Assembly (NCBI RefSeq): GCF_036567765.1
Contig: NZ_DATCTU010000121.1
Location: 1-64,000 of the forward strand
Length of the DNA stretch: 64,000 bases
Reading direction: 5' to 3'
DNA from: Pseudobacteroides sp.
GTDB lineage: Bacteria; Bacillota; Clostridia; Acetivibrionales; DSM-2933
Of the stretch, positions 1-8,967 are shown one piece after another. Position 1 is the first letter of the stretch. Every line of letters begins with the position of its first letter. Below the pieces are notes generated by a model. It was not told the origin of the DNA, did no database searches, and saw only the letters and a program-made list of their open reading frames with translations. A program made the position numbers and the translations under genes.

Positions 1-312
1 TCGCTTGTTTCGAAATTACATGATATCTATAACAAACATTCTCAAGTTTTGCAATTATCATTCAATCACAATCAACTAAATATTTTAAAAAATTTTACTG
101 TTTGGGAAGTAAACTTACAATTTTTATAAAAACTGACGATAGATAATTCATAACTTTCATCAGAATTTAGGTGCTGGATTAAGTAGTACTTAGTACAAGC
201 CCTGTCATTTAAAATAAGTATTAAAAGTAATGACATTATATACAATAAACTATTGTATACTTATTTCGGCAATCCGAAGGTTAACTACCATTATAATGAA
301 AGAAATATTTAA
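1..312. other. AT-rich non-coding stretch at window edge
   Basis: I see no open frame with a ribosome binding site and no recognisable RNA in these 312 bases. They precede transposon debris, so they may be decayed mobile DNA, but nothing in the sequence proves it. Confidence 0.4.
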
Positions 313-543
313 ATGTCACAAGTATTGAAAGAGACTTTGGAAATTTGTGAAGATACCCAGAAGTGCAAATACCTGACATTTGCACTCGGTTCTGAAGGAA
401 TTGCAATAGCAAAAGAAAAAGGAACTCCAATTGGGCAACCTAGAGTTAAAATTTCTCATTACTTTTAAGCTATTTATAATCAATGGGAACAAGGTATCAG
501 AGACATATTCAGATTACAGGGATCAATTAACGCCTTAGGATAA
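313..543 (+). pseudogene. Decayed site-specific resolvase fragment with CheW-like start
   Basis: Reading from the ATG at 313, the first ~25 codons look like the start of a CheW protein (KYLTFALG). The frame then runs into the hinge and C-terminal region of a serine resolvase (EGIAIAKEKG, then GQPRVKIS). It hits TAA at 466-468 and continues in the same frame with resolvase-like AIYNQWEQG to TAA at 541. No catalytic N-terminal domain is present, so this cannot be an active recombinase. The scrap lies just before a Tn3-type transposase fragment, which fits a decayed Tn3-family transposon. The CheW part could be chance resemblance or a true fusion at a deletion junction. Confidence 0.55.
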
Positions 544-552
544 TAAGAGTCT

Positions 553-709
553 TGTTATAGAGGCAAATGGTAACCTTTCTCTAAAAAAATATTCACCAAA
601 AAAGAATCTAAACGTGTTAAGGAATTGGAAGAGAAATTATTCCAGTACCTGCCCGAAAGAAATATCCTCAAAATACTGTGCAATACACACCATTGGACTA
701 ATCATACCT
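553..709 (+). pseudogene. Tn3-family transposase remnant
   Basis: From 604 one frame reads ESKRVKELEEKLFQYLPERN and then ILKILCNTHHWTN. This matches the conserved Tn3-family transposase segment usually seen as LPERN-ILD-LCNV-HWTN. Upstream sequence fits only after a frameshift (ANGNLSLKK in another frame). The match ends near 709, inside the last codons of the convergent PBP gene, so the junction lies at that gene's stop. With about 35 recognisable codons out of the usual ~1000 it is a dead fragment. Confidence 0.6.
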
Positions 710-2116
710 TAAGTAAGCATTCATAAGTTTGCCTGCTATCGGTGCAGAAACAGTTCCTCCCGATCCTCCGCTATACTCTACGATTACGGCTACAGCAATC
801 CTGGGATTCTCTGCAGGAGCAAACCCTATAAACCATGCATGTTCTTTGTTGGCTCCGCTTCCTGTAAGCTCGTTTTCCGCAGTTCCGGTTTTCCCTGCTA
901 CAGTAACCCCTTTTATGGCTGCACTTTTACCTGTACCCTCCTTTACAACCCGTACCATCATGTCCTTTACCTTTTTTGCGGTATCATATGAAAAGGTATT
1001 CCCCAGCTTTACCGGTTCCCACTTTTTTATTTCCTTTCCTTCCGGGTCTACAACCCGGTTAACCAATAAAGGCTTCATCATTACACCATTATTTGCAACA
1101 CTAGAGGCCAACATCGCCATATGAAGCGGTGTCACCAGCATTTTGCCCTGTCCTATGGCTACTGCTGCCATATCTGTCTTTCCCATGTTGTCATAAGGAA
1201 AAACACTCTTTTTAAAAGGAATATCAAAGGATATGCTTTTTCCTATTCCGATTTTTTGTGCCATATCCCTTATATTTTTTTCCCCAAGCTTCACACCAAT
1301 CTGAGAAAACGCCACATTACTTGAAACAACAAGTGCCTTTTCCAGGTCAATTTTACCATAAGCCTTCTTATTGCTATTATCAAAGTTCTTGCCGTCAATC
1401 CTTACAGTTCCCCTGTCATCAAAGGTCAGGCCTTCCAAACCGTTCTCCAGTGCTGAAGCGGCTATAGCAACCTTAAAGGTTGAGCCAGGTGCATAGAGGC
1501 CTTGGGTAGCCCTTGGAAGAAAAGGACTGTCTTCGGAATCAACAAGCTCTTTCCACTTTTCTGTAAGGGCACGGTTATTCGGGTCGAAGCCTGGCTTACT
1601 CACCATGGCTAAAACACCTCCTGTTCTGGGGTTCATGGCCACAACAGCTCCATTTTTTGCTCCCATCAGGTCATTTGCAAGCTTTTGGAGGTTATGGTCA
1701 ATGGTAAGGCACATGTTGTTGCCCACCTTTTTACCCTGCAGCAGGCTGCTGTTGATACCCATAACAGACCTTAATTCACTTATATCCAATAAATAGTTGT
1801 TATACTTTTCTTCAATAAGTGCCCTCCCGTAAACCTCCGAATTATAGCCTATGACATGGCTGTATAGACTGCCATATGGATACTTTCTTTGCCACTTGCC
1901 CTTTACATCAGTACTTTCCGCTAATATCCTGCCATTTGCATCATATATGTTTCCCCTTTTGGTATTGTCTTCTTTAAGCTGCAGCCTCCTGTTATAAGGG
2001 CTGGACTCTATCTTTTTCCCCGTAAAAAGCTGAAAATAAGTGAGGTAAACCATAAGGCTAAAGAAAATTGTGCATATAAATACCAGAATATGAATTATCT
2101 TATTATTCCTATTCAT
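698..2116 (-). CDS. pbpA: Class B penicillin-binding protein (PbpA-type transpeptidase)
   Basis: 472 residues. One N-terminal membrane anchor (about 8-28) is followed by the RGNIYDANGRILAES box of class B PBPs and the transpeptidase domain. All three active-site motifs are present: STFK at 212-215 (acylated Ser212), SSN at 265-267 and KTG at 409-411. The enzyme cross-links peptidoglycan on the outer membrane face. At ~470 residues it is shorter than PBP2/FtsI, like actinobacterial and clostridial PbpA. Its start overlaps the end of the SEDS gene by 8 bases, so the two are translationally coupled and the products should act as a glycosyltransferase-transpeptidase pair. The 3' end abuts transposon debris but the protein looks intact. 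Confidence 0.9.
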   Translation of the reverse strand: MNRNNKIIHILVFICTIFFSLMVYLTYFQLFTGKKIESSPYNRRLQLKEDNTKRGNIYDANGRILAESTDVKGKWQRKYPYGSLYSHVIGYNSEVYGRALIEEKYNNYLLDISELRSVMGINSSLLQGKKVGNNMCLTIDHNLQKLANDLMGAKNGAVVAMNPRTGGVLAMVSKPGFDPNNRALTEKWKELVDSEDSPFLPRATQGLYAPGSTFKVAIAASALENGLEGLTFDDRGTVRIDGKNFDNSNKKAYGKIDLEKALVVSSNVAFSQIGVKLGEKNIRDMAQKIGIGKSISFDIPFKKSVFPYDNMGKTDMAAVAIGQGKMLVTPLHMAMLASSVANNGVMMKPLLVNRVVDPEGKEIKKWEPVKLGNTFSYDTAKKVKDMMVRVVKEGTGKSAAIKGVTVAGKTGTAENELTGSGANKEHAWFIGFAPAENPRIAVAVIVEYSGGSGGTVSAPIAGKLMNAYLRYD

Positions 2117-3392
2117 TCTCTATGTCCTCCTCTCCGGAGTAAGACTCTTTAGATAGTGCCTGTAATATCCCTAAAGCAATAAATCCAGATGTCAGGGAAC
2201 TTCCTCCGTAGCTTATGAACGGGAGGGTAATCCCTGTCAGTGGTATAAACTTTATTACCCCTCCTATTATTATGAATGTCTGAAAGCCAAACATAAGTGT
2301 AATACCCATTGCAACAAGCTTTTTAAACAAATCCTTAATGTATAGGGCTATTTTAAAGCCTCTATACACAAGCAAAAAATACAGAAGAATAACGGCAATT
2401 CCCCCAAATATGCCCATTTCCTCGCAAATAGCTGAAAAAATAAAATCTGTTTTTACTTCAGGTATCAGGTGAGGGTTGCCCAATCCTATCCCCCTTCCAA
2501 AAAATCCGCCTGCCCCTATGGCAAACATGGACTGGGTTATCTGGTATCCCTTTCCTGCGGCATCAACCCATGGATTGAGCCACATATCCACCCTGATTTT
2601 TATATGATGTACAAAAAAATATCCCCCGGCTGCACCGACAGCTGCAGCACCACCATTTAATAAAAGCAGCTTTATGTCATCATCAAAGGTGTATAATATC
2701 ATGAAATAGATCAAAAACAGCAAAAGTGCCGTTCCCCATTCCTTTTGCAGCACCAGAAAGCCTATAAACGAGTAAACCATTATAAAAAACGCTATCTTGC
2801 TTAGGAGCTTGCCTTTATCGATTTTGTATTTTATGTTTATATCTCTAAAACTTACAACCAACTGCTCAGAGCTTTTGAAATAGCAGGCAATGGTCAGGAT
2901 AAACAGTATCTTTATAATTTCTGAGGGCTGAAAGCTGTATCCTCCGATATATATCCAGTTTCTAGATCCATTGATGCTGCTTCCGATAAGCAGGGTTATT
3001 ACAAATAACAGCATGGAAGCACTATAATAGTAAAACATCAACTTATCCCGGGTCTTTATCTTTCCATATATATAGTAGCTTACAAAAAACAGAGCTATTC
3101 CCACTACAAGCCACAAAATCTGCTTAAGCCCCAATTCCTGATCCAAGCGGTAAATCATTAAAACACCAAGGCTCGCAAGCATTGATACCACTAAAAATAG
3201 ATACTCATCACCCATATTTTTTTTAGCAATAAAGAAATAGGACAGGCATATAAGTCCAGTAACAACAAGTCCTTCGATCAATACCATCTTGTCATAGGGC
3301 TTTTTATAATAATACAGAAGTCCGAATGCCACAATATTGGCTAATACCAGCATATTTACAGGACGTTTCAAGCTTAGAAACTTTAGCATCAT
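2109..3392 (-). CDS. SEDS-family peptidoglycan glycosyltransferase (FtsW/RodA/SpoVE family)
   Basis: 427 residues with about ten hydrophobic segments. The family signature lies near the C-terminus (PLTGITLPFISYGGSSL), and the loop with WLNPW and QSMFAIGAGGFFGRG is typical of SEDS proteins. SEDS proteins polymerise lipid II into glycan strands together with a class B PBP, which is the next gene and overlaps by 8 bases. The context FHA-SEDS-PBP resembles the actinobacterial fhaB-rodA-pbpA cluster, which favours a RodA-like elongation role, but an FtsW or SpoVE role cannot be excluded from sequence alone. Confidence 0.9.
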   Translation of the reverse strand: MMLKFLSLKRPVNMLVLANIVAFGLLYYYKKPYDKMVLIEGLVVTGLICLSYFFIAKKNMGDEYLFLVVSMLASLGVLMIYRLDQELGLKQILWLVVGIALFFVSYYIYGKIKTRDKLMFYYYSASMLLFVITLLIGSSINGSRNWIYIGGYSFQPSEIIKILFILTIACYFKSSEQLVVSFRDINIKYKIDKGKLLSKIAFFIMVYSFIGFLVLQKEWGTALLLFLIYFMILYTFDDDIKLLLLNGGAAAVGAAGGYFFVHHIKIRVDMWLNPWVDAAGKGYQITQSMFAIGAGGFFGRGIGLGNPHLIPEVKTDFIFSAICEEMGIFGGIAVILLYFLLVYRGFKIALYIKDLFKKLVAMGITLMFGFQTFIIIGGVIKFIPLTGITLPFISYGGSSLTSGFIALGILQALSKESYSGEEDIENE

Positions 3393-3401
3393 ACGCCTCC
3401 T

Positions 3402-3845
3402 TTATTCACCGCTTACAAATAGAAAGTCCACCTGCCCAATACGGATTTTATCACCATCTTTTAAGGGTTGCCTAATGTTCTTTAAATCTTTTCCGTTGAC
3501 AAAGGTACCGTTTGTGCTACCGAGATCCTCAATAAAGTACTTACCGTCCTTTATTGAAAACCTGGCATGCCTGGTAGACATATATGGATCCTTAACAGCT
3601 ATTTTGTTTTTAGATGATCTTCCTATATCGACATCTTTGCCTAGCATATAGATTTCTTCCACCTTAAAATCAAAATGCTCTCTTATGTTTATGAGCTTAA
3701 GATATGGGGTATTTTTCTTAATCTGGAAGTTCTGACTACTGGCTGATTTAATATCCAGATAAATCAGGCGTATCACACCATAAATAAATAGATATATAAC
3801 AGTAACAAATATATATTTCAGCAAAGAAGAAAGTATCTCAAACAC
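3402..3845 (-). CDS. Membrane-anchored FHA-domain protein
   Basis: 147 residues starting at GTG (3843-3845), preceded by GGGAGG at a good distance. An N-terminal transmembrane helix (about 8-30) is followed by a cytosolic FHA domain with the core motifs DIGRSSKN, STRHARF and EDLGSTNGTFVNG. FHA domains bind phosphothreonine peptides. The gene lies 9 bases upstream of the SEDS gene and is probably co-transcribed with SEDS and PBP. By analogy with mycobacterial FhaA/FhaB it may couple Ser/Thr kinase signals to wall synthesis (inference). No kinase gene is within the window. Confidence 0.88.
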   Translation of the reverse strand: MFEILSSLLKYIFVTVIYLFIYGVIRLIYLDIKSASSQNFQIKKNTPYLKLINIREHFDFKVEEIYMLGKDVDIGRSSKNKIAVKDPYMSTRHARFSIKDGKYFIEDLGSTNGTFVNGKDLKNIRQPLKDGDKIRIGQVDFLFVSGE

Positions 3846-3885
3846 TATTAAATCCCTCCCGTACTATGACTTCACCAGAAAAATA

Positions 3886-4317
3886 CTAAATTATAATCAA
3901 TCGCCTCAAAGCATCTTCAAATCTTTCATCATCCTCTTTGGTCCTTTTTCTCGGGCCTGATACCCTGCCCTTTGACCGCCTGACTTTCTGAGAGATATGC
4001 CTTTCAAATAAAAGCCTATCAATATTGTCATTGGAATATATAAGTCCATTTTGGTTTAATGCGCTTGCACCCTTGGCTAAGGCCATGGCCGCTACACCAA
4101 AGTCCTGCGTCACAACAACATCTCCCTTGGAAACCTTGTTTATAAGGGCTATATCAACCGAATCCCTGCCTTGGTCCACTGTAACTGTAGTAGAATATCC
4201 ATCGTCAATTATATGACTTGTATCAATAAACATGAACACTTTTATGTTTTTTTCTCTGGCTATTTTTATGATTATACTTTTAACCGGGCATGCATCCGCA
4301 TCAACCAAAATATTCAT
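3886..4317 (-). CDS. UPF0178 (YaiI/YqxD) family protein
   Basis: 143 residues from the ATG at 4317. An upstream in-frame ATG at 4338 lacks a ribosome site, whereas AAAGGA lies before the chosen start. Family hallmarks are the N-terminal ILVDADACPV, DTSHIIDDGYS, the GRDSVD segment and the C-terminal GPRKRTKEDDERFEDALR. The family has a PIN-like nuclease fold by report, with the acidic residues of the DADACP segment proposed as metal ligands, but its cellular role is not established. The gap to the FHA gene is 40 bases, so it may head the FHA-SEDS-PBP transcript. Confidence 0.88.
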   Translation of the reverse strand: MNILVDADACPVKSIIIKIAREKNIKVFMFIDTSHIIDDGYSTTVTVDQGRDSVDIALINKVSKGDVVVTQDFGVAAMALAKGASALNQNGLIYSNDNIDRLLFERHISQKVRRSKGRVSGPRKRTKEDDERFEDALRRLIII

Positions 4318-4676
4318 TAAACCAACTGTCCTTTCCATGCTTGAAGCACACTACATCAAATGGGTACCCCTCTTTTGTCTTTTCCATTATTATAGCGTAA
4401 AATTTCCAGAAATATAAGGTATCATAATTATATTAAAGATTATATAACATAAATATAGTCAATATGTTATTTCTGGAACCTTTTCTTGGTGTTGAGTTCT
4501 GCTCCTAATTCTGCTATTCTTACATACAGGGAACTTGCTTATTTAAAGCTTTTTGGGCCAGTACCTCCCATTTTTGTAATCAACATCAAATCTCTTGATA
4601 CATAAAAAGTTTTATTAGTATTACATTTTATATATTTTCAAGTGAGGTATATTATTTTTAATTATTGGGGGTTATT
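4318..4676. other. Intergenic region upstream of agrC-like gene
   Basis: About 360 AT-rich bases between divergent genes. It must hold the promoters for the UPF0178 gene and the kinase gene, but no -35/-10 pair stands out clearly enough to place. I see no small ORF with a convincing ribosome site. Confidence 0.3.
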
Positions 4677-6002
4677 ATGGAAACTATTTATCCATTGCTT
4701 TTGAATTTTTCCGCATTATTTATACAATGTATGGTGCTAGGTACTTTTGTTCTGTTTTTATTCAACAAAAAGGTATTGCGGAACAGGCTTTTGACGTTTT
4801 CTTTTATCAATACTATAGCAAACATACTGCCTATACTCCTGCTGCCAAGAACATCATATTCCGAAACGATTTTTATAGCCATATATTTTGCGTCCATGAT
4901 ATTACTGCTTAAATTTGTTTTAGGTTTGAGACTCTTATATGCAATATTAGGAACAGTTGTGGTGTTCCTGCTTTCAGCTATTGTACAATATATTGTTATG
5001 GCGATATTAAACTTCTCTCTCCAAGGTTTTGATTTATTCGCCTGGGCAGCCTCCTCTCCACTAAATTCATTTATCATAAGGCTTTTGGGAACTTTATTGG
5101 ATTTATTGGCAGTGCTTATAATATACTACTTAAAAATAAAAATTCAAATACCTCAAGATATCTACAAGAAAAGAAAAATTGCAATAATACTAAACACTTT
5201 TATTATCGCAATCATAATAATACCTGATATTCTGTTTTTTGAAACAACACTAGATAAGATTCCCGGAGAATTGATAGTGTTTAACGCTGTCTCCGTCTTT
5301 ATTCTTCTTATTCTCGGCACCTATAGTTCCATCAAATTCGGGGAACTGGAAACAGCGAAAAAGGAACTGGAATTCCAAAGGCTCTACAACAAAACCCTCG
5401 ATGACTTGACAGATAACCTTAGGGGATTTAAGCACGAGTTCAATAACGTTTTATCCTGTATTCAAGGTTACCTTTATGTAGATGATGTGAATGGACTTAA
5501 GACATATTTATCCCAGATACAGAACGAAGCAAGGGTAATCAACAATATGGAGCCCCTAAATTCATATGTTAAGAATAATCCTGCAATTTACGGGCTTTTA
5601 CTTTCAAAGGTATCCTATGCCCAGGTAAGAAATATTAACTTTAATGTACGTGTTTTTTCAAAAATGGATCCCCGCAATGTAAAGCTTCTGGATTTTTGCA
5701 AGCTGTTAGGGATACTGCTTGACAATGCTTTAGAGGCGGCAGCCGATTCAGACAAGAAGTATGTGGAGCTTTTAGTAAAGGAAGATAATCATTCCGGCTC
5801 CATGATTATCGAGATCATCAATTCATTTTCAGGGAGTCCCGATATAGAAAAAATCTTTGATAAAGGCTTTACTACTAAAGGAGAGCACAAAGGTTTCGGA
5901 TTATGGGAGCTAAATAGAATTATAAACCAAAACAGCAGCAATGCAAAGCTAACTACAAGTATTTCCGGCAGCTTATTTATTCAGAAGATTGCAATTTTTT
6001 AA
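4677..6002 (+). CDS. agrC: AgrC-like quorum-sensing histidine kinase
   Basis: 441 residues from the ATG at 4677, which has GGGGG five bases upstream; a TTG at 4665 lies before this site and is rejected. Six or seven hydrophobic segments fill residues 1-205, the usual AgrC/ComD peptide sensor. A dimerisation helix carries the phospho-acceptor His253 in FKHEFNN. The C-terminal GHKL ATPase domain shows the N box (LLDNALEAAAD) and a G box (GFGLWEL), typical of HPK10 kinases. It converges on agrD and agrB across a shared terminator. No LytTR-type response regulator (AgrA) lies in the window, so the partner must be elsewhere. Confidence 0.85.
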   Translation: METIYPLLLNFSALFIQCMVLGTFVLFLFNKKVLRNRLLTFSFINTIANILPILLLPRTSYSETIFIAIYFASMILLLKFVLGLRLLYAILGTVVVFLLSAIVQYIVMAILNFSLQGFDLFAWAASSPLNSFIIRLLGTLLDLLAVLIIYYLKIKIQIPQDIYKKRKIAIILNTFIIAIIIIPDILFFETTLDKIPGELIVFNAVSVFILLILGTYSSIKFGELETAKKELEFQRLYNKTLDDLTDNLRGFKHEFNNVLSCIQGYLYVDDVNGLKTYLSQIQNEARVINNMEPLNSYVKNNPAIYGLLLSKVSYAQVRNINFNVRVFSKMDPRNVKLLDFCKLLGILLDNALEAAADSDKKYVELLVKEDNHSGSMIIEIINSFSGSPDIEKIFDKGFTTKGEHKGFGLWELNRIINQNSSNAKLTTSISGSLFIQKIAIF

Positions 6003-6005
6003 ATC

Positions 6006-6035
6006 CAAAGGAGTTTCGGGCCCTAAACTCCTTTG
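6006..6035 (+). terminator. Hairpin terminator after agrC-like gene
   Basis: Eleven-base perfect stem (CAAAGGAGTTT pairing with AAACTCCTTTG) with an 8-base loop, followed by a T-rich run near 6041-6050. It separates the convergent agrC and agrD genes. Confidence 0.7.
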
Positions 6036-6052
6036 AACTGATTTCTTTTTAA

Positions 6053-6190
6053 TCATTCCTTAATTAAGGATTTTGGGGCTTTTGGCTGATATGACAAAAA
6101 CGGGATACTTGCATAGCATGAGATTGATGCCACAAATGTGGCCATAACTCCAATTATTACACAGACAATAAACATCAGCCTTTTCTTCAT
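6053..6190 (-). CDS. agrD: AgrD-type cyclic autoinducer peptide precursor
   Basis: 45 residues. A superb ribosome site (GGAGGGAGGTGAT) sits 7 bases before the ATG. The layout is that of AgrD. A basic amphipathic/hydrophobic leader (MKKRLMFIVCVIIGVM) is followed by a core with one Cys (SCYASIPFL) and a charged tail SYQPKAPKSLIKE that aligns with the AgrD tail pattern xxPxxPKxL. AgrB removes the tail and closes a thiolactone on the core Cys; the kinase senses the exported peptide. The gene lies 47 bases after agrB. Odd point: eight residues separate Cys25 from the YQPK tail, against the usual four, so the ring may be larger or the cut site different. Confidence 0.85.
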   Translation of the reverse strand: MKKRLMFIVCVIIGVMATFVASISCYASIPFLSYQPKAPKSLIKE

Positions 6191-6237
6191 AATTTAATCA
6201 CCTCCCTCCACATTGAAAATCAATATGTCTATAGAGC

Positions 6238-6846
6238 TCAACACTCTTCAATTTCTCCGTTACTATGCAAGCAACCAAGAAGCTTGTACCCTAAGGGTGT
6301 TAATAACAATATAAATGGAATATTTGAAAACAATATGACACTGTACAAAACCATATCCAAATCGTATACTTTAAAAGATATGGCCAGAACAGCCACAGCA
6401 ACAGCCCCAGAAGCCAACTTTCTGCAATATTTTATTCTTTTGCTAATGATAGGCTTTTCAAAGGTATCACCTGGTGCATAAGCGACCATTGCTAAAATAT
6501 TTATAAAGAAAATGATAATGGCAGGAATGAAAGAAGTAATAACAAGGTATTTTGCCATAAATACCGCCCCGAAAAAAGTTAAATTGGATATTACAAAGCA
6601 ACTGGTTCTTGTTTTTGCATGTGCCCCACCTGCAGCAATTCTCAGAGATCCGTATACAGAGAGAGAAACCACAACAGGTTTAATAACTCCCAACAAAGCA
6701 GCCAGCATAAAGAAAAAAGCCAATAACAGAGCATTATAAATAAGAATATCCAGCCCGTATTTAAGAGTTTCTTCCTTATCGCTATCAATTCCATCCATAC
6801 TTCCCTTTAAAAAATCTACAATCTTAACGCATAAGTACTCAATCAT
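6238..6846 (-). CDS. agrB: AgrB accessory gene regulator (peptide-processing membrane protease)
   Basis: 202 residues with an N-terminal cytosolic stretch and four to six membrane helices. The catalytic pair of the AgrB family is visible as GGAHAKTRTSC (His76 and Cys83, the usual H-x6-C spacing). AgrB cleaves AgrD and forms the thiolactone ring in the membrane. AAGGGG lies just before the ATG at 6846. It is the first gene of an agrB-agrD unit on the minus strand, convergent with the AgrC-like kinase. Confidence 0.92.
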   Translation of the reverse strand: MIEYLCVKIVDFLKGSMDGIDSDKEETLKYGLDILIYNALLLAFFFMLAALLGVIKPVVVSLSVYGSLRIAAGGAHAKTRTSCFVISNLTFFGAVFMAKYLVITSFIPAIIIFFINILAMVAYAPGDTFEKPIISKRIKYCRKLASGAVAVAVLAISFKVYDLDMVLYSVILFSNIPFILLLTPLGYKLLGCLHSNGEIEEC

Positions 6847-6999
6847 AGAAACCCCTTAAGTATTGCAATGTTATAAGATTTTTATCGGGCTCTTTTATAA
6901 AAAAATTAACATAATTGTTTCATACTCACATTATTTATAATTGATAATTGTGTTATAATGTTGAATGCAATAAATCTGATTTTATGAGGGAGATAACAA

Positions 7000-8967
7000 T
7001 TGGGCAAAAATCTATATATAACCGAAAAACCTTCTGTAGCAGCCAGCTTTGCGGATGTTCTCGGAGTAACCGTATCAAAAAGCGATAGGGCACGGGGTTA
7101 TGCCGAGTCCGCTAATGCTATTATTTCATGGTGTTTTGGTCACCTTATCACAATGGCTTTTCCAGATGCTTATGATACAAAATACAAGGAATGGAAAGTA
7201 GAGCACCTGCCCATTATACCTGAAGAATACAAATATATAGTTATTGATGACAGCGGCGTTAAAAAACAGTTTGAAACAATCAAAAGCCTTATGTTACGGG
7301 AAGACGTGGATTATATTTACTCTTGCACCGACAGCGGTCGTGAGGGTGAATACATCTACAGATTGGTAGCAGCTCAGAGCGGATGCAGCAAGCCCTCTAA
7401 AAGGGTATGGATTTCATCACATACCGATGATTCTATTAAAAAAGGGATTGATGAGGCCAAAGACCTTTCTGCATATGATTCTCTTGGCATTTCTGCCTAC
7501 AACAGGGCTATAGAGGACTGGCTTTTCGGAATGAACTTCAGCAGAATTTACACATGCCAGTATGGACGTATGCTGTCAAACCTCCTGAAAGAGGGTAAGT
7601 CCTCAGTAATAGCCATAGGAAGGGTCATGACCTGTGTCCTTGGGCTGGTTGTTGACAGAGAACTTGAGATACGAAATTTCGTACCCAAGATACATTATGG
7701 GGTTGTTGCAAACTTTACATCCAAGACCAGCAATATTGAGTACAAAGGCAAGTGGCAGCCTAAAAAACCTTCCAAAAAGAAGGAGGATAAGGATACTCAG
7801 GAGGAAGAAAAGTACATCACCAAGGAAGAGGCTGAAGAGCTTATTGAAAAGCTCAAGGATCATGAAGCAGCAGTAAAAAAAGTTGACATAAAGGTTAAAA
7901 ATGAGCAGCCTCCACTTCTTTTTAACCTTGCAGAGCTGCAATCAGAAGCAAACAAAAAGTTTAAGCTTCCTGTTGACAGAACCCTTGAAATAGCACAAAG
8001 CCTTTATGAGAAAAAAATGATTTCCTACCCTAGGACAGACAGCAGGGTTATTTCAACAGATGTACTGACAGAGCTGCCAAAAATACTGAACGGCCTTTTT
8101 GCAAATTCCTCATACAAGGACATTGTAAAGAGAATAAAGGATTTTGGTGAGCTTAAAGTAAATAAATCCTCAAAACGGTTTGTAGATGACAGCAAAGTTA
8201 CAGATCACTATGCCATAATTCCCACATATGTCACTACTGAGTTATCAAGGCTTGATAGCGATACAAAAAACGTATACAACCTCATCGTAAAGAGGTTCCT
8301 TGCTATATTTTATCCTCCAGCGGAGTTTAATACTGTAAAAGTTGAGACTGAGATAGCAGGAGAAATTTTTACAACCACTGCCAAAACATTAAAAGAGCCT
8401 GGATGGAAAGAGGTATATGAGGTTTCAACATCAAAGGACGAAGAAGATACCAGCAGTTCACCAATACACAAGCTGGTAAAAAAAGAGCCTTGCAGCGTAA
8501 ACGGGTTTGATCTGGAAGAAAAGGAAACCAAGCCGCCTCCAAGGTACACAGACGGGTCACTTATTATAACCATGGAAAAGGCTGGTAAATTCATTGAAAA
8601 CGAAGAACTGAGGGAGCAGATAAAAACCTGCGGCATAGGTACATCTGCTACAAGATCGGGTATTATAAAGAAGCTAAAGGATATCAAATATATAAATATT
8701 CACCCGAAGACTCAGGTTGTAACGCCTACACTAAAGGGTGAAGCAATAGTAGAGCTGGTACGCCTGACTGCAAAAGAGCTGTTAAATCCCTCCCTTACCG
8801 CAAGCTGGGAAAAAGGTCTTGTAATGCTGGAAAACAATGAAACTACCGAGGATATTTTCCGTGAAAAGCTCCATAATTATATAACAAGGACAATTGATAA
8901 AGTAAAAAGATGTAATACCGGCAAAATTAATATTATTAATATCGTTAAGGAATACTCCAATAAATAA
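7000..8967 (+). CDS. topB: DNA topoisomerase III
   Basis: 655 residues starting at TTG (7000) with GAGGGAG upstream; the encoded start (GKNLYITEKPSVAASFADVLG) is the standard Toprim N-terminus. The Toprim acidic cluster appears as SCTDSGREGEYIYR, and the catalytic tyrosine lies in ISYPRTDSR (Tyr343). It is a type IA topoisomerase that relaxes and decatenates DNA through a transient 5'-phosphotyrosine link. A charged, Lys/Glu-rich insertion lies near residues 250-275. There is no long zinc-ribbon tail. It is monocistronic and ends in a bidirectional terminator shared with thiF. Confidence 0.95.
   Translation: MGKNLYITEKPSVAASFADVLGVTVSKSDRARGYAESANAIISWCFGHLITMAFPDAYDTKYKEWKVEHLPIIPEEYKYIVIDDSGVKKQFETIKSLMLREDVDYIYSCTDSGREGEYIYRLVAAQSGCSKPSKRVWISSHTDDSIKKGIDEAKDLSAYDSLGISAYNRAIEDWLFGMNFSRIYTCQYGRMLSNLLKEGKSSVIAIGRVMTCVLGLVVDRELEIRNFVPKIHYGVVANFTSKTSNIEYKGKWQPKKPSKKKEDKDTQEEEKYITKEEAEELIEKLKDHEAAVKKVDIKVKNEQPPLLFNLAELQSEANKKFKLPVDRTLEIAQSLYEKKMISYPRTDSRVISTDVLTELPKILNGLFANSSYKDIVKRIKDFGELKVNKSSKRFVDDSKVTDHYAIIPTYVTTELSRLDSDTKNVYNLIVKRFLAIFYPPAEFNTVKVETEIAGEIFTTTAKTLKEPGWKEVYEVSTSKDEEDTSSSPIHKLVKKEPCSVNGFDLEEKETKPPPRYTDGSLIITMEKAGKFIENEELREQIKTCGIGTSATRSGIIKKLKDIKYINIHPKTQVVTPTLKGEAIVELVRLTAKELLNPSLTASWEKGLVMLENNETTEDIFREKLHNYITRTIDKVKRCNTGKINIINIVKEYSNK

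Noticed and set aside
729..1124. 131-codon plus-strand open frame
   Set aside because: It is antisense to the PBP gene, has no ribosome site, and reads like a shadow of the conserved minus-strand protein.
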